Shown piece by piece: positions 47,561-60,381 of a stretch of DNA of 64,000 bases (positions are counted from its first letter, which is position 1; each line of letters starts with the position of its first letter). Below the pieces are notes generated by a model. That model was given only the letters and a program-made list of their open reading frames with translations. It ran no database searches and was not told the origin of the DNA. The translations under genes and the position numbers were made by a program. This DNA is from Gnetum montanum (Eukaryota > Streptophyta > Gnetopsida > Gnetales > Gnetaceae), in contig MNCI01029592.1 of NCBI GenBank assembly GCA_015680685.1, forward strand, positions 242,448 to 306,447, written 5' to 3'.

Positions 47561-49200
47561 TTTGCAAAATGAAATTGTCTTTCAATTGTTGGAGATTTTG
47601 CTTTATTGGTTTCAAGTGTATGAACTATTTTTTGAATCACATCTTTCAATTCATTAAAATGTAGAAGATCATGCATTGAAATATTAGCTTTAAATCTTTT
47701 CAAATATTTAACTAGATCATAAGCTTTATGTTCATCTTTCACTTCTTGTTGAGGTGTAGTTCTTCTAAGTATAGAAGGGGAGTTTGGTTGTTGTGGGACA
47801 TTTGCCTGGGATGGTCCAGTTTGATTATTTGTGTTATTTTGACTATGAGCTCTTCTATTGGAAGGAGTATAAGGACTATTCCTAATTTATTATTATATGG
47901 TGTTCATAATCACTAAGCTTATGGTAGCGAGTGTTATGTGGGTTTGGATCACTTACCATGACTTGTTCCAATGAGGGAACTTCTTCATTTTCTGTTTCAT
48001 GAGGTATGTTAAGCACCATAATAGGGTCTTTTCCATTTTTTTAGTTTTGGAAATTATCACCATATAGTGCTAAAAATTGAGGATAAGTTTTCTCATAATG
48101 TTTCCTAGTGTTATGAAGATGACAATAATTATCATTGATTGATGTGCTTGATTTTTCAAATTGTATAGGAACTTTATTGTTATTTTACTTTAGTTCGACT
48201 ACTTCATTCGAAAGCTATTGAAGTGAAGTTAATATTTAGGTCATTTGATTTTTTGTTTGAGTAGTAAATTCATTGGGATTAGATATTACCTTTGGGTTTA
48301 TAATGGATTGGATCAAAGCTTTTGATTGATCATCACTAAAGTTGGTATTTGGTGGTAAAAATGAAGAGAATATTGATCCTTGAAAATAATTACTTGTAGG
48401 TTGAGTTATTTGAAGGGGAGGGAGAGTTTGAAACATAGTGTTAGTCATTGTGAAAGTTTGTGAAGGTAAAGGTAAAGGATCAGATTACATAGGGTTACTA
48501 ACACTCATCATTCCAAATTAGGTTTGAATGTTTTTCATGAGGCTAATTTGTTATAACTCAACAACTTTAGCCATTCCTCGTATTTCTGTTATGTTATTAT
48601 CGAACTTAATGGCATAGGTGAAGAATAGGTCAATGGTAAAGAGGTGGAAATTAAAGATACCATCAAGTTGTAGATGCATCTCATTTAGCACATAAGCAAG
48701 TTTATGGAGGAATCTTAGATTGTAATCATGAAAGTTTTCATCATGTAGTTTTCATAGGCTTGTGAAATTGCTTGATGCTAAGATAGGACTAGTGAACTTA
48801 TCGAATTGAAGTAGGCACATATTTTTAAGTCTTCCTATGTGTTGATAAAGGCATTAGGGAGCATCAAAAACCATTGGGTGGCTTTGCTCTTAAAAGTTGT
48901 CACAAAGATGCTACATGCTATGTCATTTTGGATAATGTTATGGACATTGTATATGTTGGTGGACATCACTAGTAGGGGCTATGGGATCAAAGAACAAATT
49001 TATGTTTTAAAGTGATTTTAAAATATCATGATAGTTTGTGAAGTTAAAATGGTTTCTCACCAAGGGAGTTTGGGGTTGATTTACTACCATCCTAGTTCAA
49101 ATTCTTCTAGGGATAGAACATGGAAATTGCAAAGCTCGTTATTTTCATAAAGTAAAAAGATGTGTAGCTGGTCGATTAAGGGTAGGAGTAAGGACTCTTT
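47561..49200 (-). pseudogene. gag: F gag, broken
   Basis: The capsid core lies near 48760-49140, with the text KSKATQWFLMLPNAFI, like the retrotransposon gag motif A-x-x-W-[FY]-x-x-L-P. A Pro/Gln/Asn-rich part (48236-48448) and a linker (VPQQPNSPSILRR) lead to AYDLVKYLKRFKANISM before the protease, a block known from Tat/Ogre-type elements. Several stops interrupt the frame. No zinc knuckle was found. Confidence 0.7.
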
Positions 49201-49425
49201 GTTGAGATGATCTATAGAAGATCTAACTCATAAAATGAAAGCTTTTGAAATATAAATGCTAGAAAACTGTAAAATTAAATAAGAAAGAAAAATATTTAAA
49301 TACTATATTTCTTATTTTGGAAAGAAAAATTAAAATTGCAATATACATAAAATTTAAAAGAAAAATAGTGAAATGCAAAATTTTAGAAAAGTATATTTGA
49401 ATAGAATGATGTAATGAATGAGAAC
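49201..49425 (-). other. F leader, part left of E4
   Basis: A+T-rich sequence between the F gag and the E4 insertion. It continues at 59406 after E4. Confidence 0.6.
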
Positions 49426-49430
49426 ACCAC
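49426..49430. repeat. Target site duplication of E4, left copy (ACCAC)
   Basis: ACCAC precedes the E4 LTR start. It recurs exactly at 59401-59405. Confidence 0.93.
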
Positions 49431-50259
49431 TAATGAGCAGCTAGGTACCCCTATTCCCAACCATACGAATATGAGCGTTCATGCGCGATTCGGTTGAACT
49501 CCAAGGATTAAGTGCTTATGCACTTACATAGAACAAGGATGACTTATGCGGTTGTTGTCTTCCTAAGCTTACTTGTAAGACACAATTGTATGATTAAATA
49601 AACTCGAGGTATATGATTTTTATGTTTTATGTTCTTGGTGCTTAAAATAGAGAAATGAAATAATTTAGTAAATAATTTGATTTAACTAATCAACTATTCT
49701 CTAACTAGTCCTAACACTAGCATCCATTTCCACTCTCTAGACACATCGTAAACTAGTGTAACACTACTGGGATTACCAAACGCTAGTTTTTACTAGTGTT
49801 CCATGTATGCTCGAAGTGGTCGTGCTAAGTGTGCTAATTCATTGATAATTAACAATTCAATAGAAATAACATTGATTAACTAATGAGAGTATCAAATAAT
49901 AGTAAATAACATTAAATGCAATAATTAAGCTATTCTGAAAGTTGCAAGGTTTATTACAAAGTTCATCTTTATTTTCGGACACAAGGTGTGCTTAGGTACA
50001 CAATGCTCAAATAAAGATCTGTTCACTTTATGACTCCTACTACAAGCACTTAGAAATAATTCTAACTTTGGAAGGGAAAAACCACAAGAGTTCGGCTAAG
50101 GAAATAAAAAACTAATACAAAACCAAGTGCCCCTATCTCTTATTTATAGGCAACGAGATAGGTTTTGACATCACATGTTAGATATCACTTTGGCATCTAC
50201 GATATTGTGTATCTAATATCGAGGGCCTGATATTGAGGGTTCAATATTGGGACTCATCA
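49431..50259 (-). repeat. E4 3' LTR
   Basis: It spans from taatgagcag (left, last base pair mutated) to gactcatca (right) on the plus strand. It has the GATATC-type cluster at 50165-50250 and a TATA box (minus) near 50139-50148. Confidence 0.9.
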
Positions 50260-52140
50260 TATCCCCACGACTAAATGAAAAATTATCCTCGATTTCCTTA
50301 CAAAATATTGGGAAGGTATGGTATTATTGACTGAATGACAACTGATGGTGACATGGAATGATAGACTCAAAGTGCCTAGTGAATGGATTGACAAATGTAT
50401 TATAACATTGGTGTTCATAACCATTGTGGTGAACAATGTACATAGATGATATCTAGACCCTTATTTCATAGCTTGAAGAGAGAGAGAGAGAAAAGAAAAT
50501 GAGGCACGTTATTGCCGTTGTAAAAAATGTGCACACTGTTGTTCATCCATGGCCACATGATTAAGCTTTGTTCCTTGCATAGATGCTCTTGCTCCAGTCC
50601 ATCCTGAGTGCTCCCTCATATCCTAGTCCATTGTTCATGTGATCACCATTTGCACATACAACATAGTTACAAATTAGCAAGGGTAGATAAGATATAATGT
50701 AATTGATACCTTGCCTTGATATGAAGCACATTGACTAGGTTGTGGGTATTGTAGATATTGGGTTAGAGGTTTGTAAGTGACAACTACCCAAGGTGTAGGA
50801 ATGAGATAAGTAATGAAATGGAAAAATTTGTGATAGGATCCCCCACAACTAAGAGCGAACCTCCAATAGCAATAGGATGGAAAATGAAAAAAAAAAGGAA
50901 GATAAGAGGAATAACAATGGTGAAGCTAATAAAAATGCATAGTAGGGTAGAGAAAAATGGATGTCATAGATGAGATGAAATGAGAAATAGTTTGATTGCA
51001 AGAAATGTTTAAGGGGAAGAATGTAACAATTGCACCAAAAAAGAATGCTAGTGGGTCCTCCCCAAAGTAAGCTCATGCCCTTTATGGCCTAACAAACCCA
51101 CAAACCAAAGAGTCTGTAGGCTCTAGGAATGACATATGGAGACAATAGTTAAGAAATCAGCTAGAAGAATTTACCAAAGAATAACAATGCATCGACTAAG
51201 ATATAGACTAATTATAAAACTGGCAATGAGGTGAAATATGGAAAGCAATACAGAAAGAGAAGAGAGAATGGAATGGAATCCTGAATTAAGGTTGTGTAAA
51301 GTCCCTTGTGTAGTATGTGGTTAAGGTGACTTAATAAAATTTAGTCCAAATCTAGATTAAAACTAACCATATCCAGTGACCTCGCATCAACACACTTGAC
51401 CAACCCATCCTCTTGAAGCAACAAGAATACTTTTATAGAGCAACCACCATTCCAAAAGGAGAAGAATAGAGAAGCAAGAAGTGAGGAAGGACTGTAGTTA
51501 GAGGAAACCTTCAAGCATGGGTAACATGTCTTTCTAGTGCCATAACCAGTGCTTGTGGCCCATGTTCCTTTATTATGTTTAAGGGGTGTGCTTTGAATTT
51601 TCACTAGTGTTTTTTTTAAGTGAGAACCACACCATGAAAAGACTTATTTGATTTAGTCAACTTCCTAATATTGGTCAATAGTAGAATGGTGGAAGACCTA
51701 TGAAAAACATCCAAGTACCCAAGAGAATAGCCAACACAAATGTGTCGAATTCCCTTGAAGTCACATCATTTTCAATCCATTTAAAGAATACCAAGCCACA
51801 AATTCATTAATAGGTTTGTTTAGAAAAAGGGACAGTACAGTTCCAAAACAAAGGAAGACCATAGAGTTGAATGGATGACGTGGACTCATTACCTATTATA
51901 TCAAAAGAAACCATATCTTAGCATCAACATTGAAAGTCAAAGGTAAAAATCAAACATTAGCAATCAACACTATTATAGTACAATCCACCATCATGAGAAC
52001 TTATTATATGATGAATGAGAGTAAATCAAACAAAATATAATAAGGAAAGAAATAGTAAAAATGTTAATGATGGTGTAAAACAAAAACACGTAAACATGAA
52101 AAATGTGTAGAACAAAAAGTTAAAAGAAACTAAGGACTTA
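50260..52140 (-). other. E4 post-pol non-coding region with polypurine tract
   Basis: The minus-strand text cgtggggata directly before the LTR (50260-50269) is the likely plus-strand primer. A (GA)n run lies at 50477-50494. The single-copy block 'gaattttcactagtg' to 'gagaaccacaccatg' near 51595-51635 corresponds to the duplicated block of E1. A T-rich tract (minus) at 52030-52135 with GTTTTACA repeats follows pol. Confidence 0.65.
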
Positions 52141-52149
52141 GAATAACTA

Positions 52150-53400
52150 GCATTGGTGGCTATCTCCCCCATGACTGACTTAGAAGGAGGAGATCTGAAA
52201 TAATTAACAAGGTTGTCCATTAATAGAGGGTTCGTGGAAAGGCTTGGTTTGCTAGATGTTGATCAATAATTTCTTATTCAGGCTTCCAGGCTTATAGATC
52301 ATCATGGGCCCTAAAGAAAAATTTTCATGAATGATATAAGGTCCTTTCCACAGCTTTTGAAATTTAGTTTGTTGTGGCACATGTGCAAGATTTCATTAAA
52401 GAACCCTATCTCTTGGTTGGTATTTGAATTTTCTAATTTTTAGGTCATGATGTTGTTTGTTGAGGGCCTTGTGTAGTTTGTTGGATGATAGGGTAGCTTA
52501 TCAGTTTTCAACTACCAAGTTAAGATTCATTGACCATTCTTTTTATGCTAGAATAAGGTCAAGGTTAAGGTCACATGTTGTAGATAGTGTACAGTGCTTA
52601 GCTCGCATATAAAGTATTGGAAGTTTACCATACAATAACTCATAGGGAGAGTAGCCTATAGGGAGTTTCCATGTGGAGTAGTAGGCCCAAAGAGCATTGT
52701 TCACTTTGGTGCTCAACTCTTTCCTATACTTGCTAATGGTTCATGTCAAGATTTTTGTGATTTTCTTATTGGTGATTTCAGCTTGACCATTCGCTTGAGG
52801 ATGATATGGTGTAGTCAGCTTATGCTCAACTCCTAAGCATTACATCAACTTCCAAAAATTTGCACCTATAAAATGTGTACCATTAATAGAAATAAGTGCA
52901 TGAGGAACACCAAACTTGTTTACAATTTGTTGTTGAACAAATCTTGCAGCGGTAGATGATGTACAGTTGGTAATAGTTGCTGCTTCTACCCAATTTGTAA
53001 AATAGTCAACAACAACAACAATGTATGCTTTTCCATTGGACATTAGTGTAATAGGCCTCATAAAATCAATACCCCATGTGTCAAAGGGTTCTAAGGGTTG
53101 AATTGATTGTTGTGGACCCTCCATTCTAGCAATCATCCCCCCATCACATTGGTAGCACTCACAAGATTGGACAAAATAATGGGCATCCTGAAATAATGTA
53201 GGCCAATAATATACTTTAAGCAAGATTTTAATGGCTGTTCATCTCCTAGCATAATGACCCTCACAAGGATCCTCATGAGTTTCTTAGAGAATTTGCAATT
53301 AATATACATCAGGAACACACCATCGGACTAAGCCATCAGAACATACTTTGTAAAGATGTTCATTAATTTCCATGAAATGTTTGACTCGGTGGAGAAACTA
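52150..53400 (-). pseudogene. E4 integrase and pol C-terminus, broken
   Basis: The open stretch 52840-53223 holds CECYQCDGGMI (zinc region), WGIDFMRP (first catalytic Asp kept), VVVDYFTNWVEAA, and SINGTHF, where the second catalytic Asp is replaced by Ile. YHPQANGQAE with the Glu follows near 52790. The C-terminal domain (KLWKGPYII) and the terminal GEIATN end near 52150. No chromodomain is seen. Confidence 0.87.
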
Positions 53401-53631
53401 TTGTTTCTTTTTAATGTCCAAGCCCTGCAGTGTTTCTTGTGTGAGAAGATAGGTAAGAATGCTACTATACCAATTTGTATCTGTGGGTGATTGGTTTTTT
53501 ATTACACCTATAAAGAGAAGTTCATCAGGGAAGCAATCAAAAATTGGGTATTCATCCTCTTTGTTGTCCCATTGTAACCAAGATAAATGATTAGCAACAA
53601 CATTCTTGGTGACTTTATGATCTACTATCAT
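53401..53631 (-). pseudogene. E4 RNase H-integrase linker
   Basis: The frame contains VANHLSWLQWDNKEDEYPI, the same block that is split by E2 in E1 (LRW / DDKEKEN). It ends QGLDIKKKQ before integrase. Confidence 0.8.
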
Positions 53632-53643
53632 GATATTGAACTC

Positions 53644-53990
53644 TTACAAGATCACCAGCCATCGTATGACACAAGGGCTTACCATTGGTTTATTCATAAG
53701 GAACCGAGTCATAATATGATCCATGTGCACAAATACCTTATAGCCTAATACATAGTATCTAAATTTTTCTAGTGCAAATACCATAGTCATTAACTCTTTT
53801 TCTATTGTGGTATAGTTGAGTTGTGCACTAGTAATACTTTGACTTGCATAGTGAATGTAATAGGGACATTTTTGGTCATCTAACTGTGTAAGTATGGCTC
53901 CTAAAGAAAAATTGAATATGTTAGTCATTATATGAAATGATCTAGACTAGTCAAAAGCTTGTAGAATGGGTGTTTCTATGAGCTTCTACT
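53644..53990 (-). pseudogene. E4 RNase H, broken
   Basis: The text FSLGAILTQLDD, IHYASQSIT, TTIEKELMTMVFALE and VHMDHIMTRFLMNKPM aligns with E1 and E3. The Glu and the later Asp are kept. The frame breaks near 53930, at the position of the first Asp. Confidence 0.83.
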
Positions 53991-54089
53991 TCAAGGTTTG
54001 AAAATCTAGCTCACATTCCTTGGTCCATTCAAAGGGTATGTTCTTCTTTGTTAGTTCAACCAATGGTTTTACAATCATCAAAAAGTTCT

Positions 54090-54910
54090 TGATGAAATGT
54101 CTATAATAGCCAACATGTCCAAGGAATGATTAGATGTCTTTCATAATTTCAGGCTGATGAGTGATTCCTTAGATGACTCTAATCTTTTCAAGATCTACCT
54201 CCATTCCTATTTGTGAAATTTTATGCACTAATATAATGCCTTCTTGGACCATTAAATGGATTTTCTACCAATTGAGCCTTAGGTTGGTTTCAACACATTG
54301 TTTCAATACTTTCTCTAATCAATCCAATGCTTATTTAAAGTCTTATCCATAGGTGGAGAAATCATCTATAAAAACCTCCATACCATTTCCTATTTCCTAC
54401 TGAAATATACTAAGAACTAGACGTTGAAATGTTGCTAGAGCATTACACAAGCCAAATGGCATCTACCTATATGAAAATGTCCCCCAAGGACTTCTGAATG
54501 TAGTCTTGGCTTGGTCTTCTAGTGCTATTTGAATTTGATTGTACCCACTATAACCATCTAGAAAACTATACTAGCAATTCCCTGCAATGGTATCTAAGAC
54601 TTGGTCAACAAATGACAATGGGAAANACAATGGTATCTAAGACTTTGTCAACAAATGACAATGGGAAATGGTCTTTAAATTTTGCCATGTTTAATAGCCT
54701 AAATTCTATACACACCCTCCATTTACCTCTCTTTCTAGGGACAATGACTAATGGACTAACCCATTCACTATCAGCAATGGGGTAGCTAAACCTAGTCTTT
54801 AGAAGTTATTCAATTTCTTCTTTAACTAATTACTTAAGCTTTGGGTTTAGTCATATTTGTGGTTGTCATTGAGGCTTCATAGAGGGATCAATGTAAATTC
54901 TATGTTGGCA
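54090..54910 (-). pseudogene. E4 reverse transcriptase, broken and with a duplicated segment
   Basis: RT motifs on the minus strand include WRVCI near 54710 (here the Arg codon is kept as AGG), the DGYSGYNQ equivalent near 54550, and VFIDDF near 54370. The segment 54585-54668 contains a direct repeat of 41 bp around a single N at 54626, which adds about 42 bases and shifts the frame. That may be a scaffold join and not biology. Confidence 0.83.
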
Positions 54911-55870
54911 TATCTTAGGATCAATTCTGGTTAATTTAGGATATGACCAAGTAAAGACTTTTGACCATTTGTTTACCATCTTCAGTAGTTTTTCTTTTTG
55001 TTGAGGAGCGAGCTTAGTGTTAATGATTACTAATTTTCCATTCTTGAAAAATGTACACTCCATAACGGTGGGCAACAATTTTAATTCAACGAGCTTTTAC
55101 TTAAACTTTTTAAGGATTTCTAACTTTTCCCAGTTGATATTTTTGATGTTAGTGCTTGGAAGTTAGAAATGGACTTGTTCTAATGGATCTATGCTATTAA
55201 TATAGGCACAATTCAATCTATCAATTCATTCCATGCATATTGTTAAATTTCTCTCTTGGTCAGCTATCAGCCATTGGGTGCCTTCTTGTCTTGTGGCTAT
55301 TACATATAGGCATCTTTGTATGTCGGATACTTGTGCACACTGGTTGCATGTAGGTAATGTTAAGCATTGTACAAACTAGAACTTCTGCACGTAGTTGCAC
55401 CTTGTGTCACTGTATGCAATGCATGGAACTTTATTCTTCTCAATCTTCCCAAGCATATTTTCTTTTGATATCTCAAGGGAAAAATCACGTATTCCTAGGC
55501 ACACATCAATCATACTTAGCCATGCTCTTTCCATTATGATTGGGAAGTCTCCCTTGTAATTGTTAACTTGAATCACTAGGAAATCAACTAGATATGACCA
55601 TCTACAAATAATAGTGACAATGTCCTCTACTAGTCCCAATGGAACTGTGATGGACTAGTTGGCCAACTCTAAATGAATGCTACTCTTCTTTAGTGGAGGC
55701 AAGTTCTAGGCTTTATACATTTCCTGGGAGATTAAATTAACACCAAAACCTAAATCCAAAAGAGCTTTGCAAGGCTCATTTCTAGTAATTTGCAAATAAA
55801 TAAGAGGACTTCCAGGATCAGATACTTTCCTCAAAAGATGACCAACTTTAATTCAATCAGTGATGGCATG
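54866..55870 (-). pseudogene. E4 protease and linker, broken
   Basis: The active site reads LLDLGFGVN near 55750. WSYLVDFLVIQV, FPIIMERAW and FSLEISKENMLGKI follow (open 55376-55639), then the Cys-containing linker and KNGKLVIINTKLAP before RT (open 54866-55078). The catalytic Asp is kept with Leu-Gly in place of the common Ser/Thr-Gly. Confidence 0.78.
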
Positions 55871-55879
55871 AGTTAACAT

Positions 55880-58414
55880 GACCATATGCGTTGGGTGTGA
55901 TTTTTGATTTGAAGAAAGCTCCAAAGATTCGAATGATGATGAGGTGTTTGGACAATTAGCTGCTTGTGGTTGCAAGGACTTGGTTGGACTATTGGTTCAA
56001 AAAAATGTCTCTTCTTTGTACGGTTGTTTGAACCAATAGTAGGTTGAAGATTGACAGCCCTTGTAACATTATGTTACTACGATTGGATAGGGAGCTTTCC
56101 CTACATAGTTGGAGCAAGTGGTAATGGTGCTAAGGGTGGAAGAGATGCAGACAGATGAGAGGGATAGTACGTATGTGGAACATCACCCCAAGGAGAAAAA
56201 TTTCTATAGTACTTGGGGGCTTGGTAGTGAGGTTGAAGTGCAACATGACTAGTAGAGTCACATGGAGAGATTGGTTGTTGAACGTAATACTCGTACAAGT
56301 CAAGTTGATGGTAAGGATACTATTGACATGGTGGTGGCATTCCCCATGATTGTGGTTGTTGCCATTTTTGATACTATTTATTCAATTGTGGTGGAGCTCC
56401 ACTCGGATAATATGTTAATGGTTGGTGGAACTACCTTGGGTTACCTTGAGGATAAGGTAACCTTCTAGGTGTTTGCCATCTGTTTAATCATGGGTTTAGT
56501 GCATACACCCTAGACTCTTGTATATGTGACACCAGTGGGCAACATCCCTTAGGATGGTTATATTGGAATATCTCACATCTATCATCATTGTTCGTGTCTA
56601 AATCCACAACCTCTTCAATGATAGCAACCTTGCCCTTACCTTTGTTATGTGTATACCTAACTTCTTTCTTTTTCCTCCTCTCTTGGTTACCATTTGGTTC
56701 TCTAGACTTATCTACTATTTTTAGGATAATTTGAAATTTGTCATCTAGGGAGTTCCACATCTAATTAACCTTTGTCGATACTTCTGATGCAAATTTTTGA
56801 ATGGGCAAAGTCTTTCTATTCACCATCTCTTCAAGTGGTGACTCTTCCTCATCTTTACAAAATCTAATTTTCTTCTTTTGGAGGGAAGGATCTCTGTTGT
56901 ATTCTTCCATACTTTCTTTTTTCCTCAATGTGCCTTCCTCCTTGGCAACTTACTCCAACAATCTTTGTATTTGGTGGGCTCTGAGCTTAGATAGCCTTCA
57001 TTGGGCATAATTCCCAAGGGGTCCTTGCATTTCGTACCTAAGCCCATCTACGAGATGGCATAGTTGTTCCTTCTGCAAGTAACAATGGCTAGGAAAATGA
57101 TGTAATAATGAATAATATCAGCCCATAGTAGCATCCAAGGATTCGTGTCCTCCTTATTTCCATCCTTGGATTTTCCTATGCAAGTTGGACACTTAGGAGT
57201 ACATTTGATACTTATCGTTGAATAGCTCCAACATGGTACTTCATCAATGAATGGATTCTAGTTCTAAGAACTAATACCAGCTTTTTTCTTCCTTGATCAA
57301 TGTCTATGGAAACAAATTTAACTTTTGCCACTCATTTTCTATATTTTACAAGGCACATGTATCATGGAATGCTTGTAGATGGTTTTGAGGATCAGCATTG
57401 TATCCCCCTTCAAATCATGGGATGTTATTCATGTCTAGTCTTTTGATCCTACTATCTTTTTGGTGCCTTGTTGAAATCCTAACAACCTCTATTATATCTA
57501 ACATACTTTGGGTTGTGAGCAAGGGTTCATCATGATCATACTCTCTATGGAATCTAATGATGCCTATGATATTCTCTACTCTCCCTTCTTTCATGATGTG
57601 TCTCTCTAGACTGCCCTCGTTCCCTTTCTTAACTATTTTTTCTATGATATCTATTTCACTTACCCTTGTCCTCATGGTCTTGCCATTTTTGACTACATTC
57701 AGATCTTGAAGGAGAGGGTGAAGGAGATGATGAAGGTGAAGAGGAGGGAGGACTGGCACCATGACAATGCTTGTCACTTTCTCTTCGATGGTCATAGCCT
57801 CGATCATGGTTATGATTGGAATGTCCATCATTGTCATGTGTTCGTGTTCCTTTTTTAGACCCTTTGTGTCCCTTGGTACTAAAACCTGGGTTATAAATAG
57901 TTGAATGAATATTCTGCTACCCAATTCCTTGATCAAAGTCAATGAGAGGAACATAATTTTGTGGAAAGCCTCTTGAGATAGGTTCACCACCCTTGTTTTC
58001 ACTTAGGATATATAGGACATCCTGAGACCACTTCCCCTTTATGGATTTGTAATGTCTCTCCTATTGTAAATCCCTCTAGTTTTATGCCTCCATGGATTGA
58101 TAATCTCTTAAATCTTACCCATGCACAACATACTCTGATTGTAAATGTTGCATACCAATTCGTGTGAGAGCACGAAGAAGCATGCCCTAGACTGAGCGAT
58201 TAGGAGGTAACACTATGTTACCTTCTAAATCATGCCATTGCAGTTGTTCATCCTAGTGAAGGATAAAGGTAAAGTTTGTTATATACTCATCTGGATGAGC
58301 GTATACTATGCGAAAATATTAGGGAACTAGTGGATCATCATGTGCACCCTGCCTCTGATTGTTCATGGTGTCAAACCTAGTCGGTGAAGCACTGTCATAA
58401 GAAGAAGGAGACAT
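55880..58414 (-). pseudogene. gag: E4 gag, broken
   Basis: The start codon is at 58414 (MSPSSYDS). The N-terminal block contains AHPDEYITNFTFILH followed by a TAG at the same codon as in E3 and E5. A His/Asp-rich then Ser/Pro-rich stretch lies at 57700-57860. The gag core and the knuckle-like motif CEIFQYNHPKGC (near 56555, second Cys as Phe) follow. The Tyr/Pro-rich linker is at 56101-56298. Frameshifts and many stops are present. Confidence 0.8.
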
Positions 58415-58533
58415 GATTGATTATTTAGTGTGAAATACTATTTTTTTTTATGATTATAGGATAACTAACCCTAAGGGTTCATTCCAATGATGGAAAGATT
58501 TCCTAAGTTCTAATCTGTGCACAAACAAAAAAA

Positions 58534-58552
58534 TCCCCAGCAATGACACGAA
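58534..58552 (-). other. Primer binding site of E4 (much decayed)
   Basis: The minus strand after the 5' LTR reads ttcgtgtcattgctgggga, which keeps the positions gtc-ttg-tgggga of the tRNA-Asp-like site but has more changes than E1 or E5. Confidence 0.6.
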
Positions 58553-59400
58553 TGATGAGCGGCTAGGTACCCTTACATTCAACCATATGAATACAAGTGT
58601 TCATGCATGATCCATTCGAACTCCAATGATTAAGTGCTTATGCACTTACACAAAACAAGGATGATTTATGTGGTTGTTGTCTTCCCAAGCTTACTTGCAA
58701 GGCACAATTATATGTTTAAGCAAACTTGAGGTATATGATTTTTATGTTTTCTTATGTTTTATGTTCTTGGTGCTTAAAATAGAGAAATAAAATAATTTAG
58801 TAACTAATTTAATTCAACTAATCAACTATTCTCTAACTAGTCCTAACACCATCATCCATTCCCACTCTCTAGACACATCTTCAACCAGTGTAACACTACT
58901 AGGATTACCAAACGCTAGTCGTTACTAGGTTACCAAGTGTTCCACGTATGCTTGAAGTGGTCATGCTGAGTGTGCTAATTCGTTGATAATTAACAATTCA
59001 ATAGAAATAACATTGATTAACTAATGAGAGTATCAAATAATATTAATTAACATTAAATGTAATAATTAAGCTATTCTGAATGTTGCAAGGTTTATCACAA
59101 AGTTCATCTTTATTTCTAGACACAAGGTCTGCTTAGGTACACAATGCTCAAATAAAGATCTATTCACTTTATGACTCCTACTACGGGCACTCAGAAATAA
59201 TTCTAACTTTGGAAAGGAAAAACTGCAAGATTTTGGCTAAGGGACTAAAAAACTAATATAAAACCAAGGTCTCCTATCTCTTATTTATAGGCAATGAGAT
59301 AGGTTCTAACATCTCATGTTCGATATCGCTTCAGCATCTATGATATCGCATATTCGATATTGAGGGCCTGATATCGAGGGTTCGATATCGAGATTCATCA
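58553..59400 (-). repeat. E4 5' LTR
   Basis: It pairs with 49431-50259, with which it is very similar by eye. The GATATC cluster is at 59308-59392, and a TATA box (minus, ctataaataa) at 59281-59290 lies downstream of it in the direction of transcription. Confidence 0.9.
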
Positions 59401-59405
59401 ACCAC
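59401..59405. repeat. Target site duplication of E4, right copy (ACCAC)
   Basis: Exact match to 49426-49430. Confidence 0.93.
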
Positions 59406-59923
59406 CTTACCAAAGTTAGAACTAAGGTAAGGACCACCAAAATGAAGTAATCAATAGAACTGAGAAAAGAAGGTTTGGGGATCTAAAAATGAAACTGAAA
59501 CAAAATGATAAAACTATAAATAGGCAGTCGTTAGTTGGAACTGATATCTAAATGGGCCCCTAAGGTTCAAGTAACTAAAATTAAAAAATAAATGATTTCA
59601 AGGACTAAAAAATAAAAATTTTTAGGTGGTAGAAATTGAATTTTAGCAATAGTAATTGGAAAATAAATAACTATCACCAAGACATAAAATTAAAATAGCA
59701 GATTTAAAGTTCAAAGGAACTGAAATAGGAAAATAGATATTTAAAAACTAGAAAGTAGATGACTAGGAATAGAAATAAGAAAATGAAATTTTTGGGAAAT
59801 GAAAATAGAAAAATAAAAATAGAACAAGAATAGGAAAATAATAGAAAATTGATATTTTAGAAAATAAAAATGGCAAACAAAGGCTGAAAAACAACCCTCC
59901 TTCTAGCACCAAAAAGGTGTCGA
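59406..59923 (-). other. F leader, part right of E4, with primer-site-like text
   Basis: This stretch is rich in 'aaataaaaat'-type words and has no coding frame. On the minus strand, directly after the F LTR end (ttatgca), the text tcgacaccttttTGGTGC followed by TAGAAGGAGGG has the look of a short spacer and a primer binding site (about 59896-59912). I can not name the tRNA with certainty. Confidence 0.55.
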
Positions 59924-60381
59924 TGCATAAATTTTGAATACATCAACACCTAAAAGACTTATATAGGAATACTATTGCCTATGTCACCTCTTGTATGGGT
60001 ATGAGACCCTAGGAATAGTCTTAGCTAGTAGGGAAATGTCACATTTCGTGATGTACAAAGATGCTAGCAAGTTAAATGATTTTAATAAGGAAATATAAAA
60101 GGCAGTTCAAGATAATTTTGATAGAAAGACAATCGTTTGCTTTTAAAATTTTCAACAATAAAACTTATGTATCAGAATAACATAAAATTAAAGTAGGAAA
60201 TAGCTAACTGCTAGGAAAGGATTAATTTAAGTTCTAAAGTAATATAGGTTCTATGTTTAATCCATAGCACAAAGACCATAGTTTAGTTGCAAAATTATAA
60301 AATAAAGGAATGAAATGATGACTTAGCTCAAATGAGCATAGATGGAATGCCTTCTAGTGTAGCCTTGCCTACCAGTGCTTG
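59924..60381 (-). repeat. F 5' LTR, first 458 bases, cut by E5
   Basis: It is co-linear with 42982-43437. Where E5 starts here, the left copy reads on without a break (gcttgtaagaag), so the left copy shows the empty site. Confidence 0.8.

Larger units (their letters stand above)
49431..59400 (-). mobile_element. E4: complete gypsy element, minus strand, inside F
   Basis: E4 is 9970 bp with LTRs of 829 and 848 bp, primer site, gag, protease, RT, RNase H, integrase and a 1.9-kb non-coding tail. It has an exact 5-bp target duplication. It is the only copy with the full coding order uninterrupted by another element, though stops and frameshifts disable it. It belongs to the same family as E1, E2, E3, E5 and E6. 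Confidence 0.94.
42982..60381 (-). mobile_element. F: Tat/Ogre-like gypsy element, minus strand, host to E4 and E5
   Basis: F has a left (3') LTR of about 1.74 kb, a polypurine tract, a short integrase tail, gag and protease with an RT stub, a 5' leader and the beginning of the right (5') LTR at 59924, where E5 interrupts it at 60382. E4 lies inside the leader at 49431-59400. The direct repeat 42982-43437 and 59924-60381 is the LTR pair. RT, RNase H and most of integrase are missing. The far right end lies beyond the window. Confidence 0.75.
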
